From: Adiantum capillus-veneris
Lineage: Eukaryota > Streptophyta > Polypodiopsida > Polypodiales > Pteridaceae
Assembly: GCA_014529385.2 (NCBI GenBank)
Contig: CM043949.1
Location: 107,015,054-107,079,053 of the forward strand
DNA: 64,000 bases
Reading direction: 5' to 3'
Part shown: positions 30,751-40,350 of the stretch, one piece after another
Layout of the letters: every line of letters starts with the position of its first letter
Position numbering within the stretch: position 1 is the stretch's first letter
Translations under genes and position numbers: made by a program
Notes under the pieces: generated by a model
Database searches by the model: none
Told to the model about the DNA's origin: nothing
What the model saw: the letters and a program-made list of their open reading frames with translations, nothing else

Positions 30751-31451
30751 GCTCAGGGGGATCAGTGCTAGTCGACAAAGTACACGAACCATTGGACGCA
30801 CTGATGAGAGCTTACGAAGCTAGGTTAAAGAACAACCAAACACAAGAACAGAGGTGGATGACATACCCAAACGCGGAATTGGAAAAGCAGAGACTTGAAA
30901 TGTGCCAGAGAATGATCGAGACTGCACAAGCCTTATTAGAACCACCAAGAGAAACAATGAATTGTGGAACGGAAAACCCAATTCAGCAAGAGACTATCAT
31001 TTCACGGGTAGCTGAAAAGACTCCCAGTGCACAAAAGCCTGAAAATACACACAAGGATGACCGCATAGTATTGAACACAACCGATCAGGAGATAGAGAGT
31101 TTTCATCCAGTCATACAGAGGATTTACGGAAGAGATGAGGATTACAATGAATTTTGGAAACAAGTGAGAGAGGCAAACTTTGCAAACGAGCTAAGTTGCC
31201 AAGCTAATCAGACAAATTGGGAAAAGGACATCAGGAATCCTCCCATAGTGGAATTTGAGGCAGGATCTCAAGTGGACTTGGATCTGCAATCTTACTGGGG
31301 AGATGGGGGCTCTGTTAGAACAATGGAGAGCAAACCTCATTCACTGAATACCTTACCTTCATACTTAGGAGAGTATGAAGCAAAATCCGAGATTAGAGCA
31401 CTTCCCTCACGAAGAATCTCATCAAAAAAGTCATGGACTCGCAAGGATTGA
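30751..31451 (+). CDS. Element 2 gag-protease spacer
   Basis: The ORF from 30765 (non-ATG) reads LVDKVHEPLDALMRAYEARL..., then a hydrophilic stretch with FHPVIQRIYGRDEDYNEFWKQ. It ends by frameshift near 31405, where the next frame carries KNLIKKVMDSQGLIEIL. It is conserved in the family relic and has no enzyme domain. Confidence 0.55.
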
Positions 31452-32533
31452 TAGAGATCTTGTCAACACCAGTGACATGCACTATCACTCTAGCTGAGCT
31501 TTTGAGGCTAAGACCACATATGTGGACCACTGTAGGAAAATGCTTGGAGAAATTTGGGATAAAAGACCCAACATCGAGACTGCAAGAGGGTATACAAGAG
31601 CTGAGCAAACCACAAAAGAACGCTAAGCCTGTACCCTTAAACAAGGTCGGAGAGTATTGCGAAGGTGAAGAGGGGAATACAACCTTACCAGTTGAATTCC
31701 AAGGAGTGAACACGATGGCAATACTAGACAGCGGAGCTGGGGTAGCCATTGCTACAAAAGAAATCTGGAAAAAATGGGGAAAACCAGCAATAAGGAAGAC
31801 TAGGTTGAAACTCCAATTAGCAGATGGACACATGGAGAAACCTATGGGGTTATTAGAGAAAGTCGTAGTGACTTCTTGCGGCATTGAATACGAACATACT
31901 TTTGCTATTGTCGATTTTGGCAAGGAGAATAACTATGATATCATACTGGGAAGACCATTCATGAGACAGTTGAAAATGGTCCAGGATTGGGGCTACGATC
32001 ACATATACCTGAGAAATATGGAAACCACTACACGTGTGAACCTGAAAGACCATAGCTACAAAGATGTGAACCGAACACCGGTAGAGGAGTTTGATTCAGC
32101 TACTTTGGCGGGATCCGAATTTCCAGCTTGGTTAGGTAAGCCCAAGGAGTTATGGATGTGTGGAGCCTCGAAATGTGGAAGTCTGAAGCGAGAAGAATAT
32201 GTTTTAGAAAGGGCTATCGAAGACGAAACTTATATAGGAGAACCCTTTCCAGAGGACACGCTTGAACCATTAGAATGGACACACATTCTAGCAACCCTAG
32301 ATGTTTGTGCAATTCCGGATGGTCCCACAACAAAATTTTGCGACAAGGACGGGTACGACGTGGTTCCGTACTTCATGTTGAGAACTGTACTCGAAAAAGA
32401 AACTGAAAAGAACGATACACTGGAAAAGGAAGATGAAGAAGAGGTGTTTCACGACATTCCCGATCATCCAGAGTGGGGAAATGAAGCAGACAACGAGTCA
32501 ACGGACAATTCAAGCGAAACGAAGAAACTATAA
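31433..32533 (+). CDS. Element 2 first retropepsin and PR-RT linker
   Basis: The leader TCTITLAELLRLRPHMW and KVGEYCEGEEGNTTLPVEFQG come first. The protease follows: MAILDSGAGVAIATKEIW with Asp at 31727-31729, then NYDIILGRPFMRQLKMVQDW. The D-S-G triplet is intact. After about residue 200 comes the conserved linker (PLEWTHILATLDVCAIPDG...) and an acidic end. The enzyme would cleave Gag-Pol. It ends at a TAA at 32531-32533. Confidence 0.85.
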   Translation: MDSQGLIEILSTPVTCTITLAELLRLRPHMWTTVGKCLEKFGIKDPTSRLQEGIQELSKPQKNAKPVPLNKVGEYCEGEEGNTTLPVEFQGVNTMAILDSGAGVAIATKEIWKKWGKPAIRKTRLKLQLADGHMEKPMGLLEKVVVTSCGIEYEHTFAIVDFGKENNYDIILGRPFMRQLKMVQDWGYDHIYLRNMETTTRVNLKDHSYKDVNRTPVEEFDSATLAGSEFPAWLGKPKELWMCGASKCGSLKREEYVLERAIEDETYIGEPFPEDTLEPLEWTHILATLDVCAIPDGPTTKFCDKDGYDVVPYFMLRTVLEKETEKNDTLEKEDEEEVFHDIPDHPEWGNEADNESTDNSSETKKL

Positions 32534-32948
32534 CGGATGTCCGATTTTATGATTTTCCGAACCAAACTAAACAACGCCAGAAACGCTATAGAGCAAAGAG
32601 AAAAACAAAGGGGTTTAGAACCAATCCGATGCCTAGAATAAGAGGAAAAAATCAATTCCTAATGCTAGTAAAGGCGAAAGATTGTGTTAAGGACAAGATT
32701 TCTGGAAGAATGAGAGGCAATGATCAAAAGAGCTTACGAAAAGACAAAAGAAGCTCAAGAAATCAAGTTCAAAGGAATGAAACGAAAACTGAAAAGAAAA
32801 ATCAGAAAAGAACAAGCGCAACAGAGAACACACGGAGTCCAAGTTAGAACGTAGAAACAAGTACAGAGAGCTCAAGAAAACTCTGAAAGAAGTTTGGACG
32901 ACAGAAATTGAGAGTGGAGAGGACGAAAACGCCAAAATCAAGGAAAAC
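32534..32948 (+). pseudogene. Broken basic linker between protease and RT of element 2
   Basis: The plus strand reads Lys/Arg/Gln-rich stretches in alternating frames (KQRQKRYRAKRKTKGF-like, then FKGMKRKLKRKIRKEQAQQR-like). This resembles a coiled, basic linker damaged by several indels. No start or domain is assigned. Confidence 0.45.
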
Positions 32949-33551
32949 ATGGATGTTCCCTCTCACTACAGGAAATTCACAATAGAGGATAGGAAGGTGG
33001 TATTAACCCAACCTATTCGAGAGAGAAAGGAGAACGAATCTTATGACGGACCGGAGGATGCAAAAAAAGTTGATTTAGCAGCTCCAGGTGAGACACCTAG
33101 ACCGGTGTACATAGCCACAGATTTGTCTCCAGGCGAGGAAGAGAGACTTTTGAGTCTTCTCAGAGAGTACAGGGATGTGTTTGCATGGTCTTATAAGGAC
33201 TTAAAGGGAGTTGACCCATCGATATGCCAACACACAATCCCACTAAAACAAGACGCAAAGCCTAGCAGACAGAGACCATACACATATAATGATACGTTTG
33301 CTAAGCGAATCAAAGAAGAGATAGATAAGCTAATGGAAGCTGAATTCATATACGAGATTGAACACACCGATTGGGTATCTCCAATTGTGGTGGTACCCAA
33401 GAAGAACGGAAAACTCCGAGTGTGTGTCAACTTAAAGAAAGTGAATGCTGCAACAATCAGGGACAATTATCCCCTGCCGATAACTGATCATGTTCTAGAG
33501 CGTGTATCAGGGAAAAAACATACTCCTTTCTTGATGTTTTTCAGGATATAA
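32949..33551 (+). CDS. Element 2 reverse transcriptase, first half
   Basis: It contains LLSLLREYRDVFAWSYKDLKG and QHTIPLKQDAKPSRQRPY, then RT blocks WVSPIVVVPKKNGKLRVCVNLKK and DNYPLPITDHVLERVSGK. The frame breaks twice within 40 bases: once in an A run (33514-33519) and once in a T run (33536-33540). Each break fits one missing base. Correct RT reading (YSFLD, then GYNQLA) is present on either side in other frames. Confidence 0.85.
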   Translation: MDVPSHYRKFTIEDRKVVLTQPIRERKENESYDGPEDAKKVDLAAPGETPRPVYIATDLSPGEEERLLSLLREYRDVFAWSYKDLKGVDPSICQHTIPLKQDAKPSRQRPYTYNDTFAKRIKEEIDKLMEAEFIYEIEHTDWVSPIVVVPKKNGKLRVCVNLKKVNAATIRDNYPLPITDHVLERVSGKKHTPFLMFFRI

Positions 33552-34760
33552 CCAGCTAGCCATAGCACCGGAAGATCAACATAAAACAGCTTTTGCAACG
33601 GAGTGGGGAATTTATGCTTATCGGGTTATGCCTTTTGGTCTAACCAATGCTCCCGCAACCTTCCAGAGGCTGATGACGCATGCTTTCAAAGAATACTTAA
33701 GGTTGTTTCTAGAAATATACATGGATGACTTATGTGTACATTCTCTTCTGAGAGATGAGCATCTAGAACACCTAAGAAAAGTATTTGAGAAATGTAGGAC
33801 ATATCGCATTTGTCTCAATCCTGAGAAATGTGTGTTTATGGTCCGACAGGGCAGAATTCTGGGACATATTGTCTCACAAAACGGAATATCCACGGATTTA
33901 GAGAAGATAAAAGTTATAGTGGATATGCCTAGACCAACCAATGCGAAACAAGTACAGAGCTTTATGGGACATTGCGGATATTATAGACGATTCATTTACA
34001 TGTACGCTATAATAGGCCAACCACTTTACAGGCTAATAGTGAACTTTGAATGGACAGAGGAGTGTGAGGAATCATTCAAGAAATTGAAAGAGGCACTCAT
34101 TACTGCTCCAGTCTTGAAATCACCAGATTGGGAGAAGATATTCCATGTGCATATAGATGCTTCGGCATATGCAATAGGATGCATTCTGGCTCAGCCAGAA
34201 GAAGGAAACATGGATTTTCCTATCTGTTACGCCAGTCGACAGCTCAACAATGCAGAGAAGAATTACACCACAACAGAGCGAGAAGGATTAGGAATGATAT
34301 ATGCTGTGAAGAAATTTTGGCATTATCTTCTAGCCAACAAGTTTGTGTTTTTTACGGATCACCAAGCCTTGCTCTACCTAGTGAATAAACCATGCAATAC
34401 CGGGAGAATAGTGAGATGGTTCATTATCTTACTGGAATTCGACTTCACGGTAGTAGTAAAGAAAGGAAAAACACATCTTAGAGCTGATCATCTTTCGCGA
34501 TTGACGAATGGAGAAGACCCTATAGGAGTAGATGACGACATGCCAGACGCGTACTTGTTCAACATAGAAATGATACCGAAGTGGTCTCAAAATGTCGTTA
34601 GCCTATTAACCTATGGAGGAGAGTTTGATAGAAGAGAATACAACCAGAAACATATTGCTATTCAGCAATCCAAGAATCTTCAATTGGTTGCAGGAAGGTT
34701 GTATCAATTGGGAAATGATCATGTTTTACGACTATGCATCAATCCTGAGGAATATAATAT
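33543..34760 (+). CDS. Element 2 reverse transcriptase second half and RNase H
   Basis: It is open from GYNQLAIAPEDQHKTAFATEWGI, through RVMPFGLTNAPATFQRLM and the active site YMDD (33718-33729), then the thumb VQSFMGHCGYYRRFIYMY. RNase H follows: FHVHIDASAYAIGC, YASRQLNNAEKNYTTTERE, FFTDHQALLYLVNKP and RADHLSRLTNGE. All catalytic acidic residues appear present. The ORF then runs into the first copy of a duplicated linker and leaves frame near 34760. Confidence 0.9.
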
Positions 34761-35290
34761 ATATCTGTGCGAAAGCACATGTTCAGGAATGTGCATTTCA
34801 TTGTTCAAGAAGGAACACATATAGGAATTTGTTACAATTGGGAGTCTATTGGCCAGGAATGAAAGAAAGCGTACATGAATATGTCACTGTATGTATTGTA
34901 TGTTCATCAAAACCGCCAGCAGAGTATTCGACATTATATCAGATAATGATCGCTCCGGAATGGAGTCAGTATATTGTTGAATATCTCACAAATAGAACTT
35001 TCCCAGAAGGAACGTCAAAAGCTCGTCAGAAATCTGTAGAGACAGAAGCTAGAGATTACGCTTTAATAGGAGATCAACTCTATAAGAGAGGTAAAGACAA
35101 CCAGCTTAGGATTTGCGCATCAGAGTCTGAGTATGTGATAATCCTGGAGCAAGCTCATGGAGGAGTAGGTGGAGGCCATTTCTCAGGTGATAAGACAACA
35201 AAACTTGTCTTAGCCGCAGGAATATGGTGGCCAACATTACATATGGACGCTGAGGAATACGTTAAACGGTGTGATGACTGTCAGCGGACC
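34570..35290 (+). repeat. Duplicated RNase H-integrase linker and zinc finger in element 2
   Basis: Two homologous protein segments follow each other, about 380 bp apart. Copy 1 reads PKWSQNVVSLLTYGGEF... through LVAGRLYQLGNDHVLRLCINPEEY to YWPGMKESVHEYVTVCIVC. Copy 2 reads PEWSQYIVEYLTNRTFP... through LIGDQLYKRGKDNQLRICASESEY to WWPTLHMDAEEYVKRCDDC. They are diverged, so the duplication is old or the copies come from different elements. Only copy 2 has a clear H2C2 set. Confidence 0.7.
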
Positions 35291-36350
35291 AAAGTACCAC
35301 TTAAAAGAGATGATATGCCGCTTAGACCAATGATGGGGGCAAGAGCTTTTGCAAAATGGGGGATTGATTATGTCGGACCCATTTCACCTCCTGCATATAA
35401 GACTCATGCACAATACATCGTTGTGGCTACAGACTATCTAACAAAGTGGGTCGAAGCAAAGGCAACTCAAAAAGCAGATGCCAGGACCACGGCACAATTT
35501 CTATATGAATACGTCTTTGTACGATATGGATTGCCAATAGAAATTGTGAGTGATCGAGGCACACATTTTATAAATGAAGTGATAGAGATCCTTCTAGATG
35601 AATTCATGGTAATCCATAGGAAATCAGCCCCGTATCATCCACAAGCAAACGGACAAGCTGAAGCAACAAACAAAACCATATGCACGGTCCTTACGAAGAT
35701 TGTATCTGAGTCGAGAACTGACTGGGACCAGAAGTTGCATTCAACATTATGGGCATATAGGGTAGCATATAAAACATCAATAGGAACGACCCCATATAAC
35801 ATGGTTTTTGGGCTAAATGCTATCTTACCAATAGAATTCTTGATTTCAACCTTAAGGGTGGCTAAGGATCTAGAGTGGACAGGGCACGAGCTTTCTGATA
35901 GAATAGATGACCTGGAAAAGCTAGACGAGCTTCGCCTAAAAGCAGTAGCTTCTATCTACGCTCAAAAAAGGCGACAAAAGGAATTTTTTGATAAGCATGT
36001 GCGGACTAAAGAGTTTAAGGTTGGGGACTATGTCCTAGTTTACACTCTGAAACAGCATGCTAAGAAGCTTAAAAAGCGAGGGATGGGACCTCTGGTGATT
36101 AAAGATCTATCACCAAGTGGAGCCGTCAAGCTTGCTACATTAGACGGAGAAGAAATGCCCAATTGGATTAGTGGATGCAGAGTGAAAAAGTATCTTTTGC
36201 CGCTAACCCAAGACATGCTTCTCAAAATACATCAAGAAAAGCTGCGTGTCCAGAAAAAGAAAAAGATTGTGGAGGAAGCGCAAGCCGAGGCGAAGGAAAG
36301 AATGGAGAAAAGAAGACTACTGCGTCAGAAACAGCGCAATGAAGGAGCAA
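34840..36350 (+). CDS. Element 2 integrase
   Basis: This is part of the ORF 34613-37147. The H2C2 finger is HGGVGGGHFSG...CDDC. The core has WGIDYVGPI, IVSDRGTHFIN and NGQAEATNK, so the D,D,E residues are intact. TLWAYRVAYKTSIGTTPYNMVFG follows, then the C-terminal domain with FKVGDYVLVYTLKQHAKKLKKRGMGPLVIKDLSPSGAVKLATLDGE. A charged coiled segment (EAQAEAKERMEKRRLLRQKQ) leads into the second retropepsin. No chromodomain is present. Confidence 0.92.
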
Positions 36351-36379
36351 TACGAATAAACGCAGTCAGTATAACAGAA

Positions 36380-36780
36380 ATGGATAATGACAAAGAAGAA
36401 CCCATCATTGAATGCAAAGTAGGAACCAACCAAATCAAAGCCAGAGCACTATTGGATTCAGGAGCTCAAACTAACCTACTTTCACTCAGTTTGTATAGAC
36501 AATTGACAAATGCCACTAAATTACAAACTGCCAAGCAAGAGTTAAAGAGTTACTCTGAGAATTCAATCAAAACTGTTGGATGCACAGTTTTACATATACA
36601 GATTAACCAGTATGTGTATCCTCATATGTTTTACGTGGTTGAAGACCAAGCTACACAACATCCATTATTGCTAGGACAACCATGGCAGAAGCAATACAAT
36701 GCAATGATTGACTGGAGTTCTAAATCAGTGCTTATCAAATACGAAGGTGAAAGTCAATCAGTTAAGTTCACCAAAGGAGT
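36380..36780 (+). CDS. Element 2 second retropepsin-like domain, after integrase
   Basis: In the same ORF as integrase: EPIIECKVGTNQIKARALLD, then DSGAQTNLLSLSLYRQL (Asp at 36455-36457), a middle strand region, and HPLLLGQPWQKQYNAMIDW. This is the full retropepsin pattern: D-S-G, hydrophobic strands, then a G-x-P/x-W block. Plant Ty3 elements normally have one protease, before RT. Element 1 has a damaged copy at the equivalent place. Confidence 0.7.
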
Positions 36781-37483
36781 AGAGCCAACTCCAAAGGAAG
36801 AATCCAAGAACAAAGGTAAACAACAACCAGAGAAAAAGAAGAAGCAATGGCAACCAAAAGTTTCTATACAACCGGATTGCTCTTCGACGAGGAATTCTCA
36901 ACATTGGATAAGGAAGACAAGCAATAATATAACAGCTCAACCTAGGGAAAAAACGGAGTCAAAGTTGGTATGGAGACCAAAAAAGGTTGTGCCAGAGAAC
37001 ACAAAGGTGGAAAACAGAGTCTTCAATACCAGACAACAGAGTGATTCCAAACAATCAAGGACAGTGAAACAGATCTGGATTCCAAAGAAGTTCATGAGGG
37101 CACAAAGCTATAGCAAGCAAATTTGGATCCCAAGGATTTGTAAATAGGAACTCCCTTCAGTACAATCCACGGAAAATCCTAGGTATTTCAAGGCGAGGAA
37201 ATCAACACAAAGAACAAAGCAGGTTTGGGTCGCAAAGAGTTTGTGGCACGCACAAGCGAAGCGGAAGCAGATTTGGATTGTGAAAAAGAACAACAAGGTA
37301 AAGAAGAATCCATCTACTGATTCTACTACCGAAGTGCCAAAACCAACCCAAAACCTGACCACCAATCCTTCAATCAAACAAAGAGCAGCTTTATTGGAAA
37401 GACTGTTGTATCATCGCTCTACAATTGCATTGGGAACTTATGACCAAAACAACTACAATGCTTCGCCCACAAACACTTCATAG
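36780..37483 (+). CDS. Element 2 pol C-terminal tail with W-x-P-K motifs
   Basis: After the second retropepsin the reading is Lys/Gln/Ser-rich with WQPK, LVWRPKK, QIWIPKK and QIWIPRI. After an in-frame TAG at 37145-37147 it continues in the same frame to 37483 with QVWVAK and QIWIVKK, ending NYNASPTNTS. The motif array parallels element 1 (KWVPK, RWIPK, IWVPK, VWVPK). The amber codon is CAG- or AAG-like in context and may be a mutation or a readthrough point. Confidence 0.6.
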
Positions 37484-37504
37484 TCGTCCGGGAGGACTCA
37501 GACT

Positions 37505-37518
37505 AGAAGGGGGGGAGG
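37505..37518 (+). promoter_or_regulatory. Internal polypurine tract after pol of element 2
   Basis: AGAAGGGGGGGAGG lies about 20 bases past the pol stop at 37483. It resembles the terminal PPT (G-run then AG) and parallels the internal tract at 3272-3289 in element 1. Confidence 0.5.
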
Positions 37519-37601
37519 TATACAGGTATACAGGAGCTACAAAGCAGCTACAAGCGACAGGTATACAGGTATACAGGAGCTACAAAGCAGCTACAAGCGA
37601 C
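37516..37601 (+). repeat. 43-bp tandem duplication after pol
   Basis: AGGTATACAGGTATACAGGA... is repeated exactly twice, with starts at 37516 and 37559. It adjoins the internal purine tract. Confidence 0.9.
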
Positions 37602-39173
37602 AAAAACAAAGAAAAACAAAAATTATATTACAAGGGCAGTGCCTTACATGATTTTGCAATTTCTATGTTTGATTGCGGATATTGATAATATTTATGCCCT
37701 TATATACCTTGTTTTGCAACAAGAAGAGATCAAATGATGAATTTGGGTCTCTAGACGTGTAAATATCACTAAATAAGAGTGTTTTTGGAGCTAAAAAGTG
37801 GAAAAAAATGGTAATCCAAGTCCAGAAATCACAAATAAGTGTATATTCATATACACAGGGTTACCAGCTATTTATTGTGTATGTTTGGAATTTTTTGGCT
37901 TCAATTTGCTATTTTCCTTTATTTTTTATGATTTTCTTAATAAAAGTAAAAGAAAAATAAAAAAAAGCAGGTGAAATGAGATCAGAAAAAAGAAAAGAAT
38001 AGACGGTGATGGTCCTAATGACAAGGGCAACCCATGGTAAAAATTGGGTACAATTCTGAAAAAGTTGCGGAAAGTCCGAAACGGCAGAATTTTGGCAAGT
38101 GGACAGAATTCTAAGAAAACAGGTCAAACGGAGTCCAAATTTGGGAAATTTCAAATCCTAAAGCGCATCTCACAACGAGATAGGAGCACATGTCAAATTT
38201 GGTAACAAGTGAACCGGGAAGTCCGAAGTTAAGTATTTTTCACATCACTTTCAAGCTCATTCACACTATTACCTTCTTGGAGAAGAGCAGAGAGCCACAG
38301 GAGCACAGATCTTCTACGACCTTCTGCGACTTCCACGAGATCTCAGAGGACACCAGACATGAGAGGTAGACTCGTTGCCATAAGCTTTTGATGCTTATCA
38401 TTAACTTTTGTCACGAAAACTGACCAAAACCAAGAAACAAGAGCAGACGGGGAATGGGGTAGAATGCTAGGTAGTGGCACAACCGCCTAACCAAACCTTG
38501 CAAGAACTTATAGGTGGGTTACCCTAGTATAGAATATGGGTTTCTAACACTCAAAGCTCGAGAAAGAACGACTGGAAAAACCCTAGGTCAACAGAGCCTA
38601 CAAGAGGCAAACAGGAAAAAGTTGTTGAAACGACACAAAACTTCTCAGGAAGCTTAACAACATCGAGGGCAATGCAACCATGGAGTATCTCCAGGTTTGG
38701 ACCACCAAAAGTGGGTCAAAACAACCGATTCGACGACAGACACACAAAGCGTCATTTTGGCATAACGGCTGAAATTGACGACCGAATGAAATGAAACTTC
38801 ACAAGCAGCTTCAAGTAACTATCGATGACTTATGTTTGCAAGCAAAACCCAAAAGAAAGCTGATTCACTTACCGATGGTGAAAAAGACGCTTTCGGGCAA
38901 CCAAATGGAGAAAGATGGAGAACGGGGAGCCAAAGTCAAGTTCAACCAAATAGATGGCTTCACAACATATCCAATGAGCTGGAAATGCAACTCTCGAGAA
39001 GAAAAGTTGAAGAAATTCAACTCCAAGGCAAAAAGACGACTTCGGAGACTGAAATGCCTATAAGGGGGCTTTTTAGCTAAACTGATGACTTTTTAAGTTG
39101 AAAACTAGTTAGCAGGGCTTAGGGCACTAGCACAAAGCATTCTTTGCACAAAAAGGACCAACATTTCAAGAAA

Positions 39174-40184
39174 AGACATCATACGCGTATGATGTCTCAC
39201 AGCATGAATTTCACATCCATTTCAACATTTGAGTGCATAGCCTCATTCCACATGTTAATCACATCCTATGAACCAAGTATCATGAGAATTGGAGTTAGAA
39301 AACCCAAGGAAAACCAAAAAGACGCAAAGTAGGCCATAAAATTGATTTTTGGTCCTAATTTTGTCAAAATAACTCCAAACTCATTAAAACTTTGTAGGAT
39401 TGTTGTTAAACACATCTACAAGCTATCTAGAACCAAAAAGCACCATTTTGACACAAAAGACATCATACGTGTATGATGTCTATTTGCACTTATAGAGCCA
39501 AAACTGCTCATTTGTCATCATACATCCATTATATATATCTAATACATGCTATATATGAAATTTGGAACCATTTGGTCAAGAGGATCACCCCATTAGCCCA
39601 ATTGAGGGAAAATCCTTCACCTAAAGCCTATTTTTGGCCCAAATACAACATACTCAAGTCCAAACCAAGATTTGAGTAGAGACAGTCCTTCACTAGTACA
39701 TGGGGAGTCCACAGAACCAATCCCATGCAAAATTGATGAAAAAGAAATCATACGCGTATGATGTCTCCAGAGCCATTTTTAGCCCAAAATCTATCCAAAC
39801 TTCATAAATCCACTGAATAAGCCTATCTAAAGCCAAATCCAAGCTTATAGAGAAATTTGGTCCAAAAATACACTAAAAGACATCATACGTGTATGATGTC
39901 TCACTATGTGATTTTGGCACCTCAGGGCTTCAACCACCAAACAGAAGTGATCTACATGCCATTTGAAAGTGAACCACCAAGTTTTATCCAATTTGGATCA
40001 TAAAATCCAATTCCCTTTCAAAATTTTGCCAAGAGCCGGAACTGGACTAAATTGGCCAAAACTTGACCAAATGGGATCCAAACTCAAATCCAAGCATATG
40101 ATAATCATGTATACACTATCAGCTACAAGCACAACCAATATGAAGTCATTTTGACACAAAAGACATCATATGCGTATAATGTCT
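39174..40184. repeat. Palindrome array 2 in element 2 (five copies)
   Basis: This is the same 24-bp palindrome as array 1: half-site AGACATCATACG plus its reverse complement. Copies are at 39174-39197 (perfect), 39458-39481, 39743-39766, 39878-39901 and 40161-40184. Centre spacing is about 284, 285, 135 and 283 bp. DNA between copies is AT-rich and poorly conserved, while the palindrome is kept, which argues that the motif itself is maintained. The array ends 170 bases before the extra ORF. Confidence 0.94.
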
Positions 40185-40350
40185 CCAGCATGATTTTGAG
40201 CCCATTTTGCATATTTTTTCACCTACCTTGCATCCTTAGGCCCTGAATAGCTCATGTTTCAATTTTAAAGTCATTTGGATAGTTAAAAACTTCACTTCGG
40301 CTTTCAGTACTAAAAAGACGCTAACTTCTGAAATTGGAGTTACAGGATCC

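Larger units (their letters stand above)
37484..39173 (+). other. Element 2 post-pol region
   Basis: It contains an internal purine tract (37505-37518) and a 43-bp tandem duplication (37516-37558 and 37559-37601). A possible small coding part lies at about 38560-39080 in two frames (VVETTQNFSGSLTTSRAMQPW; then ADSLTDGEKDAFGQPNGERW). That reading is protein-like in composition but unrecognised and broken. The rest is AT-rich and without ORFs. Confidence 0.5.

Noticed and set aside
27005-40184. CRISPR-like array
   Set aside because: The repeated units are palindromes with long, unequal, AT-rich spacers inside a plant retrotransposon. No cas genes are present.
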